Assembly (NCBI GenBank): GCA_038276395.1
Contig: JBBQAA010000030.1
Location: 1-64,000, forward strand
DNA: 64,000 bases
DNA from: JBBQAA01 sp038276395
GTDB lineage: Bacteria > Actinomycetota > Thermoleophilia > Solirubrobacterales > Solirubrobacteraceae
Direction of reading: 5' to 3'
The position numbers and the translations under genes were made by a program. Each line of letters begins with the position of its first letter. The first letter of the stretch is position 1. Shown piece by piece: positions 32,692 through 39,731 of this stretch. The notes beneath the pieces were generated by a model, which saw only the letters and a program-made list of their open reading frames with translations, did no database searches and was not told the DNA's origin.

Positions 32692-33690
32692 TTAATAGAA
32701 CGTGTCCACGGGCGTGCCGTAGCGGATCCAGTCGTAGACCCTGAGCGACTCGGGGATCGGGATCCGCAGGCAGCCGTGGCTGGCCGGGTAGGTGGGCACG
32801 TCGGCGTAGCCGTGGACGGCGTAGCCCCGGATGAAGTAGCTCGAGTTGACCATCCCCTCGGAGTTCGTCCCGATCGTCCGCCGGTACACCGTGAAATGCC
32901 CGAGCACGGTGGGGGTCGACGGCTTGCCCGAGGAGAGCGGCAGGACCGCGTAGGGCTTGCCGTTCGCGTTCACGAGCGCCAGCACCTGGTGGGCCAGATC
33001 CCCCTCGACGTGGCGGCCGTGGGAGGGGAAGCGCACGCGGTAGGCGCCGCGGCCGGCGATCAGGTCATTGAGGATCCCCGCGTCCGGGGCCGAGATGCGC
33101 GGGAGGCCGTTGACCTTGCGGAAGGCGAGCAGCGCGCGGAAGGTGCGCGCGTCCATGAAGCCGGTCTGCGAGACGGCGTAGTGCAGGCGCGCCAGCCCGC
33201 GCTGGTAGAGCGTGGCGACCGGGCGGGCGAACGACGTCGGTGAGAAGGCGCCCACGCGCAGCGAGCGCGAGTGCGCGCGCTTCGTCCGCGCGATGACGCC
33301 GATCCGGCCGGGCTCGTTCGTCCTGACGAAGACCGAGAAACGCCCGCTGCCGTGGGGGCCGCGATGCAGCGGGACCGTCCGCACGAGGAAGGCCTTGCCG
33401 TCGCTGTAGCCGTGAATCCGGACCTTCACGTGCCCCACGTAGTGCGGCGCGTAGCCGCGCACGAGGAAGGGCCGCCCAGCGAGCGCGAGCGCGTGGCCCC
33501 GCGAGCGCAGCGGATGGATCATGCGCAGGGAGAGCGGGCCGGTGCGGCGGATGACCGGCTTGGGCTTGGGGGCCGGCTTCGGCTTCGGCGCCGGCACCGG
33601 CGGCAGGGGGGTCCTCGCCGGCGCGGCCGCGAGTGCGGAGCCGGCGGGCAGGAGGGCGAGGACGGCGATGAGAGCAGGGAGTTTGCGCAT
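32692..33690 (-). CDS. L,D-transpeptidase (YkuD domain)
   Basis: 332 aa, exported. The signal peptide ends near SALA (residue 20), followed by a Pro/Lys linker. A middle region includes a peptidoglycan-binding-like helix pair (YAVSQTGFMDARTFRALLAFRKVNGL). The YkuD domain ends with HGYADVPTYPASHGCLRIPI, with catalytic Cys about 307. It forms 3-3 peptidoglycan cross-links or attaches proteins to the wall. I chose ATG 33690 over TTG 33702. A TATCGT hexamer (minus strand, 33708-33703) lies upstream. Confidence 0.9.
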   Translation of the reverse strand: MRKLPALIAVLALLPAGSALAAAPARTPLPPVPAPKPKPAPKPKPVIRRTGPLSLRMIHPLRSRGHALALAGRPFLVRGYAPHYVGHVKVRIHGYSDGKAFLVRTVPLHRGPHGSGRFSVFVRTNEPGRIGVIARTKRAHSRSLRVGAFSPTSFARPVATLYQRGLARLHYAVSQTGFMDARTFRALLAFRKVNGLPRISAPDAGILNDLIAGRGAYRVRFPSHGRHVEGDLAHQVLALVNANGKPYAVLPLSSGKPSTPTVLGHFTVYRRTIGTNSEGMVNSSYFIRGYAVHGYADVPTYPASHGCLRIPIPESLRVYDWIRYGTPVDTFY

Positions 33691-33721
33691 GAGGTCGCGC
33701 AAACGATAAACGAGGCGGGCC

Positions 33722-34537
33722 TCAATTCCCAGCCGCCACCGCCCGCGGGGCGCTGAGCGGGCGCAGCGCGAGCGCGAGGACGACGAGCACGACGAGGGCC
33801 AGCGGCACGATCTGCCAGCTCCAGCCGACGAGCACGCCGTAGGCGATCGAGTTGTTCGTCGCGTGCACGCCGATGCCCGGGAGGATGGAGCGCGTCCGCG
33901 CGCGCAGCAGGCAGAGCGCGAAGCCGAGGAAGGCCAGCTCGGGCAGGAGCTTGACGGGCGTCGAGGAGAGGTGCACGGCGCCGAAGACGAGCCCGACGAC
34001 GAGCGCCGCGCCGAGCACGCCGAGCCTCGGCGCGAGCACGCCGTAGCCGAAGCCGCGGAAGAAGAACTCCTCGGCGACCGGGGCCACGAGGCAGACGAGC
34101 ACGCCGACGAGCGCGATCGCGAGCCCGTGCTGGGTGACGCCGAGCTCGTTGAAGATGTTCTTCTGCTGGCCGCCCGGGCCCACGACGGCGTTCCACACGA
34201 AGGCGAACGCGAAGTAGGCGGCGATGGCCGTGAGCGCCCAGCCGAATCCCGCGCGGACGGAGGTCCGGCGCAGGCCGAAGGAGGCGAGGCGCACTCGCCC
34301 GGGAACGGCGCGGTCGGCGAGGAATAGAGCGGCGCCGACGAACGAGGCGTCCTGGATCAGGTTCTCGACGACGTTGACCGCGCCCCGGTCGCGCCCGGCG
34401 ACGTCGAGCCCCGCCGCGGCCATGAGGCCGACGACGAGAAAGGAGACGACGAGCAGGACCCCGATCGCCAGCCCCATCCCCGCGGGGGCGAGCCAGAGCG
34501 GCCAGTCGGGGGCCTCGGGATCGGGCGCGATGGGCAC
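33722..34537 (-). CDS. CPBP-family intramembrane glutamic endopeptidase
   Basis: 271 aa, seven or eight predicted membrane helices. Family motifs are EEFFFRG (about 156-162), FGAVHL and HATNNSIAYG, which together give the Glu, His and Asn/His active site of Rce1/CAAX-like proteases. Its substrate is unknown. The start ATG/GTG region at 34537 is 13 bp after the HAD gene stop, so the two may be co-transcribed. Confidence 0.85.
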   Translation of the reverse strand: MPIAPDPEAPDWPLWLAPAGMGLAIGVLLVVSFLVVGLMAAAGLDVAGRDRGAVNVVENLIQDASFVGAALFLADRAVPGRVRLASFGLRRTSVRAGFGWALTAIAAYFAFAFVWNAVVGPGGQQKNIFNELGVTQHGLAIALVGVLVCLVAPVAEEFFFRGFGYGVLAPRLGVLGAALVVGLVFGAVHLSSTPVKLLPELAFLGFALCLLRARTRSILPGIGVHATNNSIAYGVLVGWSWQIVPLALVVLVVLALALRPLSAPRAVAAGN

Positions 34538-34550
34538 GGCGACGCGGAGG

Positions 34551-35252
34551 CTACGCCGCGGGCGGGAGCTCCCACGGCGCCGAGAGCTCGCGCAGCGTGG
34601 CGATCGTGCGCACGCCCCACGTGCGGGCCCGACCGCCGTCGCGGCGCAGGAGCACCGGCTCGATCCCCGCCGCGTGGGCGCCGAGCACGTCGTGCTCCTC
34701 GGAGTCCCCCACGTGGAGCGCCTGGGCCGGAGCGGCGCCCAGGCGCGCGAGCGCGTGGCGGAAAAGCTCGGGGTCGGGCTTCGAGCGGCCCTCGGGCGCC
34801 GAGGCGAGGACGGCGTCGAAGCAGTCCCGCAGGCCGAGCGCGGTGAGCACCTCGGGCAGCGCGGCGTCCCAGTTGGAGACGACCGCGAGCCGGATCCCGC
34901 GCGCCCGCAGATCGGCGAGCACCGCCGGGACCTCCGCGTAGGCGCGCCACTCGATCGCCGCGAGGAGCGCCGCGGTGGCGCACGCCGGATCGACGCGCCC
35001 GCCGAGCGCGCGCGCGACCTCGGCGCCGCAGCGCGCGCGCAGCGCGGCGACGCTCGTGGCGTCCCGCCCCTCCTCGTGGTGGCGGCGGTAGAAGGCGATC
35101 TCGGCGCGCATCGCGTCGCCCGCGTCCCTCGCCCCCACGTCCACGCCCGTGCGCGCGATGAGCTCGGCGCGGAGGCGGGGCGCCGGGTCCGCGAAGGTCA
35201 CGAGCGTGCCGAAGGCGTCGAGCAGGACAGCGGCGGGAAGCGGCGCGGCCAC
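34551..35252 (-). CDS. HAD-superfamily hydrolase
   Basis: 233 aa phosphatase or dehalogenase-like enzyme. Motif I is LLDAFGTLV (D-x-F form), motif II VSNWD, motif III with Lys in SKPDPELF, and motif IV HVGDSEEHDVLGAHAAG. The Phe after the nucleophile pair resembles the haloacid dehalogenase branch. GTG 35252 is preceded by CAGGAT seven bases upstream. The longer reading from 35300 adds residues unlike the family. Confidence 0.85.
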   Translation of the reverse strand: MAAPLPAAVLLDAFGTLVTFADPAPRLRAELIARTGVDVGARDAGDAMRAEIAFYRRHHEEGRDATSVAALRARCGAEVARALGGRVDPACATAALLAAIEWRAYAEVPAVLADLRARGIRLAVVSNWDAALPEVLTALGLRDCFDAVLASAPEGRSKPDPELFRHALARLGAAPAQALHVGDSEEHDVLGAHAAGIEPVLLRRDGGRARTWGVRTIATLRELSAPWELPPAA

Positions 35253-35330
35253 GGTGGGATCCTGCCACGGGAAGGACCCGGAGGCGACGGGCCGAACCAC
35301 CCCCCGGGGCTACCCTTTCGACCACCGCCC

Positions 35331-37571
35331 GTGAGCCGCCGCGAACGACAGAGGCGCCAGAGGCGCCGGCACGGCCGTCCCGCGTTCCGCGGGCTGATCG
35401 TCGGCGCGGTGGTCCTCTTCTCGGTCGTCGGCCTCGGCGCCCTCGGGGTGGTGGGCTGGGTCGTCTCGGTGGCGGACTCCGCGCCCTCGCTGAACTCCCT
35501 GAAGCCGCTCGACGAGGGCTCGAACTCCATCGTCTACACCGCCGACGGCAAGCGCCTCGGCTTCATCCAGTCGCTCATCCTGCGTGGCCCGATCGGCGAT
35601 CCGGACATCCCCCGGGTCATCAAGCAGGCCACGGTGGCGATCGAGGACCGCCGCTTCTACCAGCACAAGGGGGTCGACTACGAGGGCGTCGTGCGCGCCG
35701 CCGTGCGCAACCTCACGAGCCACAAGACCGTGCAGGGCGGCTCGACCCTGACGATGCAGCTCGTGCGGAACATCTACCTGCCCGACGAGCGCTCGAAGAA
35801 GTCCTTCACGCGCAAGATCCGCGAGGCGAAGCTCGCCGAGCAGCTCGAGTCGCGCCACCCGGGGCGCGCGGGCAAGAACTGGATCCTCGACAAGTACCTG
35901 AACTCGGTGCCCTACGGCACGGTGGGCGGCCAGACCGCGGTCGGGATCGAGGCGGCCTCGCGGATGTTCTTCGACAAGCGTGCCCGCGACCTCACGCTGC
36001 CCCAGGCCGCGCTCCTCGCCGGCCTCCCCCAGGCCCCGAGCGCCTACAACGCCTTCCTGAACCCGCAGGGGGCCTTCGACCGGCGCGGCGAGGTGCTGGC
36101 GGCGATGCTCAAGGCGAGGATGATCACGCCGGTGCAGTACGCCCAGGCGGTCCGCGCCAAGCTCGGCGTACGGCCCAACCACTTCTACACGGGCCGCCGG
36201 GAGCAGTACTTCTTCGACTACGTGCGCGGCGAGCTCTTCCAGCGCTACGGCGTCCGCGCCGTGCGCCAGGGCGGCCTGAGGATCTACACGACGATCGACC
36301 TGAAGAAGCAGGAGCAGGCCCGCCAGGCGATCGCCGGCCAGCTCAACGAGGCGGGGGACCCGGCCTCGGCGATCGTCACGCTCGACCCGAAGACCGGCCA
36401 CATCCTCGCGATGGCCTCCTCGGAGTCCTACGGGCGGACGAAGTTCAACTACGCGACCCAGGCCCACCGCCAGCCGGGATCGACGTTCAAGGTCATGGTG
36501 CTGGCGGCCGCCCTCTCCAAGGGGATCGACCCGGCCTCGACCTACTACAGCTCCCATGAGCTCGCCCCGGGCTGGCTGCCCGGCTACCCGACCTACGGGG
36601 TCTCGACCTACGAGCACACCTACGGCGGGTCGGAGAACCTCGTGACGGCGACGGTCAAGTCGGATAACACCGTGTTCGCGCAGCTCGACGCCGACGTCGG
36701 CCCCGAGGCGGTCCGCGAGGCGGCCTACAAGCTCGGGATCACGACCCACCTCGACGCCTACCCGGCCGAGGGGCTCGGCGGCCTGAAGCTCGGGGTCTCG
36801 CCGCTCGAGATGACGCGGGCCTACGCGACGGTCGCCAACCACGGCGTGCGCACGACGCCCACGGCCATCCTGCGGGTCGTGCACCCGAACGGGAAGGTCG
36901 ACGACGTCGGGCGCCCCAGGCCCGTGCGCGTCTACCCGGACGGCCTGACCTACGAGATCACGAAGATCCTCAAGGACAACATCCAGATGGGCACGGGCAC
37001 GGCCGCCAACTACGGCTGCCCCGCGGCCGGCAAGACGGGAACCACCTCGGACTTCAAGGACGCGTGGTTCGTCGGCTTCACCCCCGCGCTGACGACGGCG
37101 GTGTGGGTCGGCTATCCCAACCCGCCGATCCCGATGCGCGACGTCCACGGCATCGAGGTCCAGGGCGGATCCTTCCCGGCGCGGATCTGGCACGACTACA
37201 TGAACGTCGCCCACGGCTCGGCCTGCGACGACTTCCCGCCCCCGACGACGCCCTTCGTCTCCTCGCCGTTCTTCGGCCGCTACGCCCGCACCGGCACGGC
37301 GACCTCGAAGAACGGCTACGGCTACGGCCAGAACGGCTACGGCACCCCGGCCGCGCCCGGGAGCGGCGCGACGACGCCGAACGGCGGGGCCGCCCCGACG
37401 CCGGGGCAGACGACGACCCCGAACCCGAAGGCGACGCCGGGCGGGACGACCGGGAACCCCAACTACAACAACCCGAACCTCTACGAGACCCCGCCGAGCA
37501 CGGGCGGCACGCCCGCCGGGGGGAACGGGCACAGCGGGGGCGGCGGCGCGGGCGCCCCAAAGAAGCACTGA
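35331..37571 (+). CDS. Bifunctional class A penicillin-binding protein (GT51 + transpeptidase)
   Basis: 746 aa. Basic cytoplasmic N-tail, one membrane anchor (about 21-46), GT51 domain with catalytic Glu105 in AIEDRRFY and QGGSTLTMQL. The transpeptidase motifs are STFK (384-387), SDN (444-446) and KTG (568-570). The C-terminal 100 residues are Gly/Thr/Pro/Asn-rich and disordered. It polymerises and cross-links peptidoglycan outside the membrane. GTG start, with a TACCCT hexamer at 35311-35316. Confidence 0.94.
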   Translation: MSRRERQRRQRRRHGRPAFRGLIVGAVVLFSVVGLGALGVVGWVVSVADSAPSLNSLKPLDEGSNSIVYTADGKRLGFIQSLILRGPIGDPDIPRVIKQATVAIEDRRFYQHKGVDYEGVVRAAVRNLTSHKTVQGGSTLTMQLVRNIYLPDERSKKSFTRKIREAKLAEQLESRHPGRAGKNWILDKYLNSVPYGTVGGQTAVGIEAASRMFFDKRARDLTLPQAALLAGLPQAPSAYNAFLNPQGAFDRRGEVLAAMLKARMITPVQYAQAVRAKLGVRPNHFYTGRREQYFFDYVRGELFQRYGVRAVRQGGLRIYTTIDLKKQEQARQAIAGQLNEAGDPASAIVTLDPKTGHILAMASSESYGRTKFNYATQAHRQPGSTFKVMVLAAALSKGIDPASTYYSSHELAPGWLPGYPTYGVSTYEHTYGGSENLVTATVKSDNTVFAQLDADVGPEAVREAAYKLGITTHLDAYPAEGLGGLKLGVSPLEMTRAYATVANHGVRTTPTAILRVVHPNGKVDDVGRPRPVRVYPDGLTYEITKILKDNIQMGTGTAANYGCPAAGKTGTTSDFKDAWFVGFTPALTTAVWVGYPNPPIPMRDVHGIEVQGGSFPARIWHDYMNVAHGSACDDFPPPTTPFVSSPFFGRYARTGTATSKNGYGYGQNGYGTPAAPGSGATTPNGGAAPTPGQTTTPNPKATPGGTTGNPNYNNPNLYETPPSTGGTPAGGNGHSGGGGAGAPKKH

Positions 37572-37617
37572 GGCCGGTGGCGCCGCCGTCGCGCGGGCGC
37601 ATCCCCCAGCGCGCGTG

Positions 37618-37623
37618 TAGCCT
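37618..37623 (+). promoter_or_regulatory. -10 hexamer of infA
   Basis: TAGCCT ends ten bases before the infA ATG with no ribosome-binding site between them. Confidence 0.45.
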
Positions 37624-37632
37624 TTCCCACCG

Positions 37633-37851
37633 ATGGCCAAGGAAGAGAAGATCGAGCTGGAGGGTGAGGTCGTGGAGGCCCTGCCCAACGCGATGTTCCG
37701 CGTGAAGCTCGACAACGACCACCTCGTGCTCGGGCACGTCGCGGGCAAGATGCGCCGCTTCCGCATCCGCATCCTGCCGGGCGACCGCGTGCGTGTGGAG
37801 CTCTCGCCCTACGACCTCGACCGGGCCCGCATCGTCTACCGCCACCGGTAG
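37633..37851 (+). CDS. infA: Translation initiation factor IF-1
   Basis: 72 aa, an S1-like OB fold that binds the 30S A site. The sequence MAKEEKIELEGEVVEALPNAMFRVKLDN is near-consensus. It sits between a PBP gene and thiL, not in the rpmJ-rpsM operon where actinobacterial infA usually lies, so it may be either relocated or a second copy. Confidence 0.95.
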   Translation: MAKEEKIELEGEVVEALPNAMFRVKLDNDHLVLGHVAGKMRRFRIRILPGDRVRVELSPYDLDRARIVYRHR

Positions 37852-38797
37852 GACCGCCGAGCGCGCGGTCATCGCCGCCGCGCAGCGCGCCCTCGCGCGC
37901 CGCGGCTCCCGGGTGCTGCGCGGGATCGGGGACGACGCCGCCGTCGTGCGCGCCGATCCCGTCTGTGTGGTCTCGCTCGACGTCGCCGTCGACGGGGTGC
38001 ACTTCCGGCTCGGGCCCGCGAGCTTCGCTGACGCGGGCCGGCGCGCGCTGGCCGCGGCGCTCTCCGACCTCGCCGCCATGGGCGCGGCGCCCGGTGAGGC
38101 CTACCTCGGCCTGACGCTCCCGCCGGGGACCCGCGAGGAGGACGTCGCCGCCCTGTTCGTCGGGATGGAGGCCCTCGCCGCCGAGCACGGGGTGACGGTG
38201 GCGGGCGGGGACGTCACGAGCGGCCCGGCGCTCAGCCTGGCCGTGACCGTCGTCGGCTGGGCCGGGGCGGCGGCCGAGCTGTGCGGGCGTGACGGCGCGC
38301 GTCCGGAGGACCTCGTCGGCGTCACGGGCGCCCTCGGCGCCTCCGAGGCCGGACGCGCCGTGCTCGAGGGCCGGGCGGCGGGGCCGGACGCGCTCGTGGC
38401 GCGCCACCTGCGCCCCGAGCCCCGCCTGCGGGCCGGGCGGGAGCTCGCCGCCGCGGGCGCGAGCGCGATGATCGATCTCTCCGACGGCCTCGCCACCGAC
38501 GCCGCGCACGTCGCCCGTGCCTCGGGCGCCCGGCTCGTGCTCGACGCCCGGGCGCTGCCCCTCGCCGCGGGTGTCTCCGAGGTCGCGGCGGCGCTTGGGC
38601 TCTCCGCCGTCGAACTCGCCGCCGGCGGCGGCGAGGACTACGAGCTCCTGGCCTGCGTCCCGCCCGCACGGCGCGCGGCCGCCGAGGCCGCGGCCGGCGC
38701 GGATGGCCTCACGTGGATCGGGAGGGTCAAGCCGGGCTCAGGTGTGCAGCTCGCAGGTGCTCCCGAAGCCCTTCGCGGCTTCGAGCACCTCGTCTGA
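37793..38797 (+). CDS. thiL: Thiamine-monophosphate kinase
   Basis: ATP-dependent phosphorylation of thiamine phosphate to thiamine diphosphate. Motifs are GIGDDAAVV, LDVAVDGVHF, SDLAAMGAAPGEAYLGLTLP, TVAGGDVTSGP, MIDLSDGLATDAAHVA and GGGEDYELLA. The only canonical start before the conserved N-terminal helix is GTG 37793, deep inside infA. It would add about 20 residues that are just the infA shadow frame. Translation more likely begins near the infA stop (37849-37851), perhaps at a non-standard codon. The 3' end overlaps the convergent FlgM-like gene by 60 bp. Confidence 0.88.
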   Translation: MWSSRPTTSTGPASSTATGRTAERAVIAAAQRALARRGSRVLRGIGDDAAVVRADPVCVVSLDVAVDGVHFRLGPASFADAGRRALAAALSDLAAMGAAPGEAYLGLTLPPGTREEDVAALFVGMEALAAEHGVTVAGGDVTSGPALSLAVTVVGWAGAAAELCGRDGARPEDLVGVTGALGASEAGRAVLEGRAAGPDALVARHLRPEPRLRAGRELAAAGASAMIDLSDGLATDAAHVARASGARLVLDARALPLAAGVSEVAAALGLSAVELAAGGGEDYELLACVPPARRAAAEAAAGADGLTWIGRVKPGSGVQLAGAPEALRGFEHLV

Positions 38798-38938
38798 GCG
38801 GCGCTCCCGGCGCTCCGCGGCCACGAGGCGGCGCACGATGGCCTGCGCCACCGCATCGACGTCGACCACGTACTCGTTCCTGCGGATCTGTTCCTTCAGC
38901 TCCATGAGGCGTCCCTGCCCTTCCCTGTTCATGACCAT
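38738..38938 (-). CDS. FlgM-like anti-sigma factor
   Basis: 66 aa. The region LKEQIRRNEYVVDVDAVAQAIVRRL matches the sigma-binding helix pattern of FlgM (IxxGEYxVDxxxVAxxIxxxL). FlgM normally inhibits the flagellar/alternative sigma factor SigD/FliA. No flagellar gene is in the window. ATG 38938 has GGAG five bases upstream and a TTTACG/GATACT promoter 35-60 bases away. A longer reading from 39031 crosses that promoter and is unlikely. The last 60 bp are antisense to the end of thiL. Confidence 0.6.
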   Translation of the reverse strand: MVMNREGQGRLMELKEQIRRNEYVVDVDAVAQAIVRRLVAAERRERRSDEVLEAAKGFGSTCELHT

Positions 38939-38972
38939 GACTGCTCCGGTCTCGCGTACCCCTGCTGGGGTC

Positions 38973-39001
38973 AGTATCGGCCGAGATTCGGGGGCCGTAA
39001 A
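38973..39001 (-). promoter_or_regulatory. Promoter of the FlgM-like gene
   Basis: On the minus strand TTTACG (39001-38996), a 17-base spacer and GATACT (38978-38973). It is one of the few sites here with a plausible -35 and a real leader plus ribosome-binding site. Confidence 0.5.
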
Positions 39002-39024
39002 CGCGTTCCTGGACGTCCTGCGTA

Positions 39025-39036
39025 GGGTCATGACCC
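39025..39036. repeat. GGGTCATGACCC palindrome containing the sortase stop codon
   Basis: Perfect 12-bp palindrome whose centre supplies the TGA of the sortase gene (39030-39028). It is related to the GGGGTC/GACCCC motifs at 1727 and 15056. Confidence 0.5.
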
Positions 39037-39717
39037 CATACGAGCACGCCCTTTCGGGACCTCCTTCTGGAGCTTCGCGAAGACCACGATCCGGTGCGAA
39101 GCGCTGTAAAGCGGATGGCAGGCCGAGAGCACGAGACGGGGGTAGCCGACGGGCTTGGTGACGTAGAGCGCGCTCGGCAGGACGATCTTCGTGAACTGGA
39201 CGCGATAGACGAACGTCGCGTAGGGCATCTCGAGGCGGATGACGTCGTTTCGGTGCAGCGAGTCGACGTGGCGAAAGGGCGCGAGGTAGGTCGTGCGGTG
39301 CCCGGCGACGGCCACGGTCCCTGGCAGGCCGGGGAACGGCGTGCCCGGATAGTGGCCGGGACCCTTCTGCAGGCTCGACTCGTCCGTCCCCTGCACGACC
39401 ACGTAGCTCGCGCCGATCCGGGGGATGCGGATCCGCCCGATCGCCTGCCCGAGGCGGACGCGGCGCCTGAGCTCCCGCGCGAGGACGGCGATCCGCTCGG
39501 TCGGGTCGTTCCCAATCCGCGCGAGCGCGTGCCGGGTACCCAGGGAGACGGGAGCCCGGTCGAGCGTCTGGAGATCCCCGCTCAGGGCGTTCTGGGTGAT
39601 CCGCGCGTAGATCGCGGAGACCGGCTCCTGCCAGGCGACCGTGAGTCCCGCGTCGAGCAGGAGCATCAACCCGGCGATGATGAGGACGGTCGAGAGCACG
39701 CGAAGCACCCGGCGCAT
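39028..39717 (-). CDS. Sortase (class E-like transpeptidase)
   Basis: 229 aa. N-terminal membrane anchor about residues 5-28, then the sortase beta barrel. Catalytic His140 is in VAVAGHRTTY, Cys200 in LVLSACHPL and Arg209 in SHRIVVF. It should attach or polymerise surface proteins at the cell wall. No obvious LPxTG-type substrate is in the window. TAGCCT ends nine bases upstream of the ATG and overlaps the stop of the preceding gene. Confidence 0.88.
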   Translation of the reverse strand: MRRVLRVLSTVLIIAGLMLLLDAGLTVAWQEPVSAIYARITQNALSGDLQTLDRAPVSLGTRHALARIGNDPTERIAVLARELRRRVRLGQAIGRIRIPRIGASYVVVQGTDESSLQKGPGHYPGTPFPGLPGTVAVAGHRTTYLAPFRHVDSLHRNDVIRLEMPYATFVYRVQFTKIVLPSALYVTKPVGYPRLVLSACHPLYSASHRIVVFAKLQKEVPKGRARMGS

Positions 39718-39725
39718 GGCTCCTG

Positions 39726-39731
39726 AGGCTA
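39726..39731 (-). promoter_or_regulatory. -10 hexamer of the sortase, formed from the upstream stop codon
   Basis: Minus-strand TAGCCT (39731-39726). Its first three bases are the TAG stop of the membrane-protein gene ending at 39729. Confidence 0.45.
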
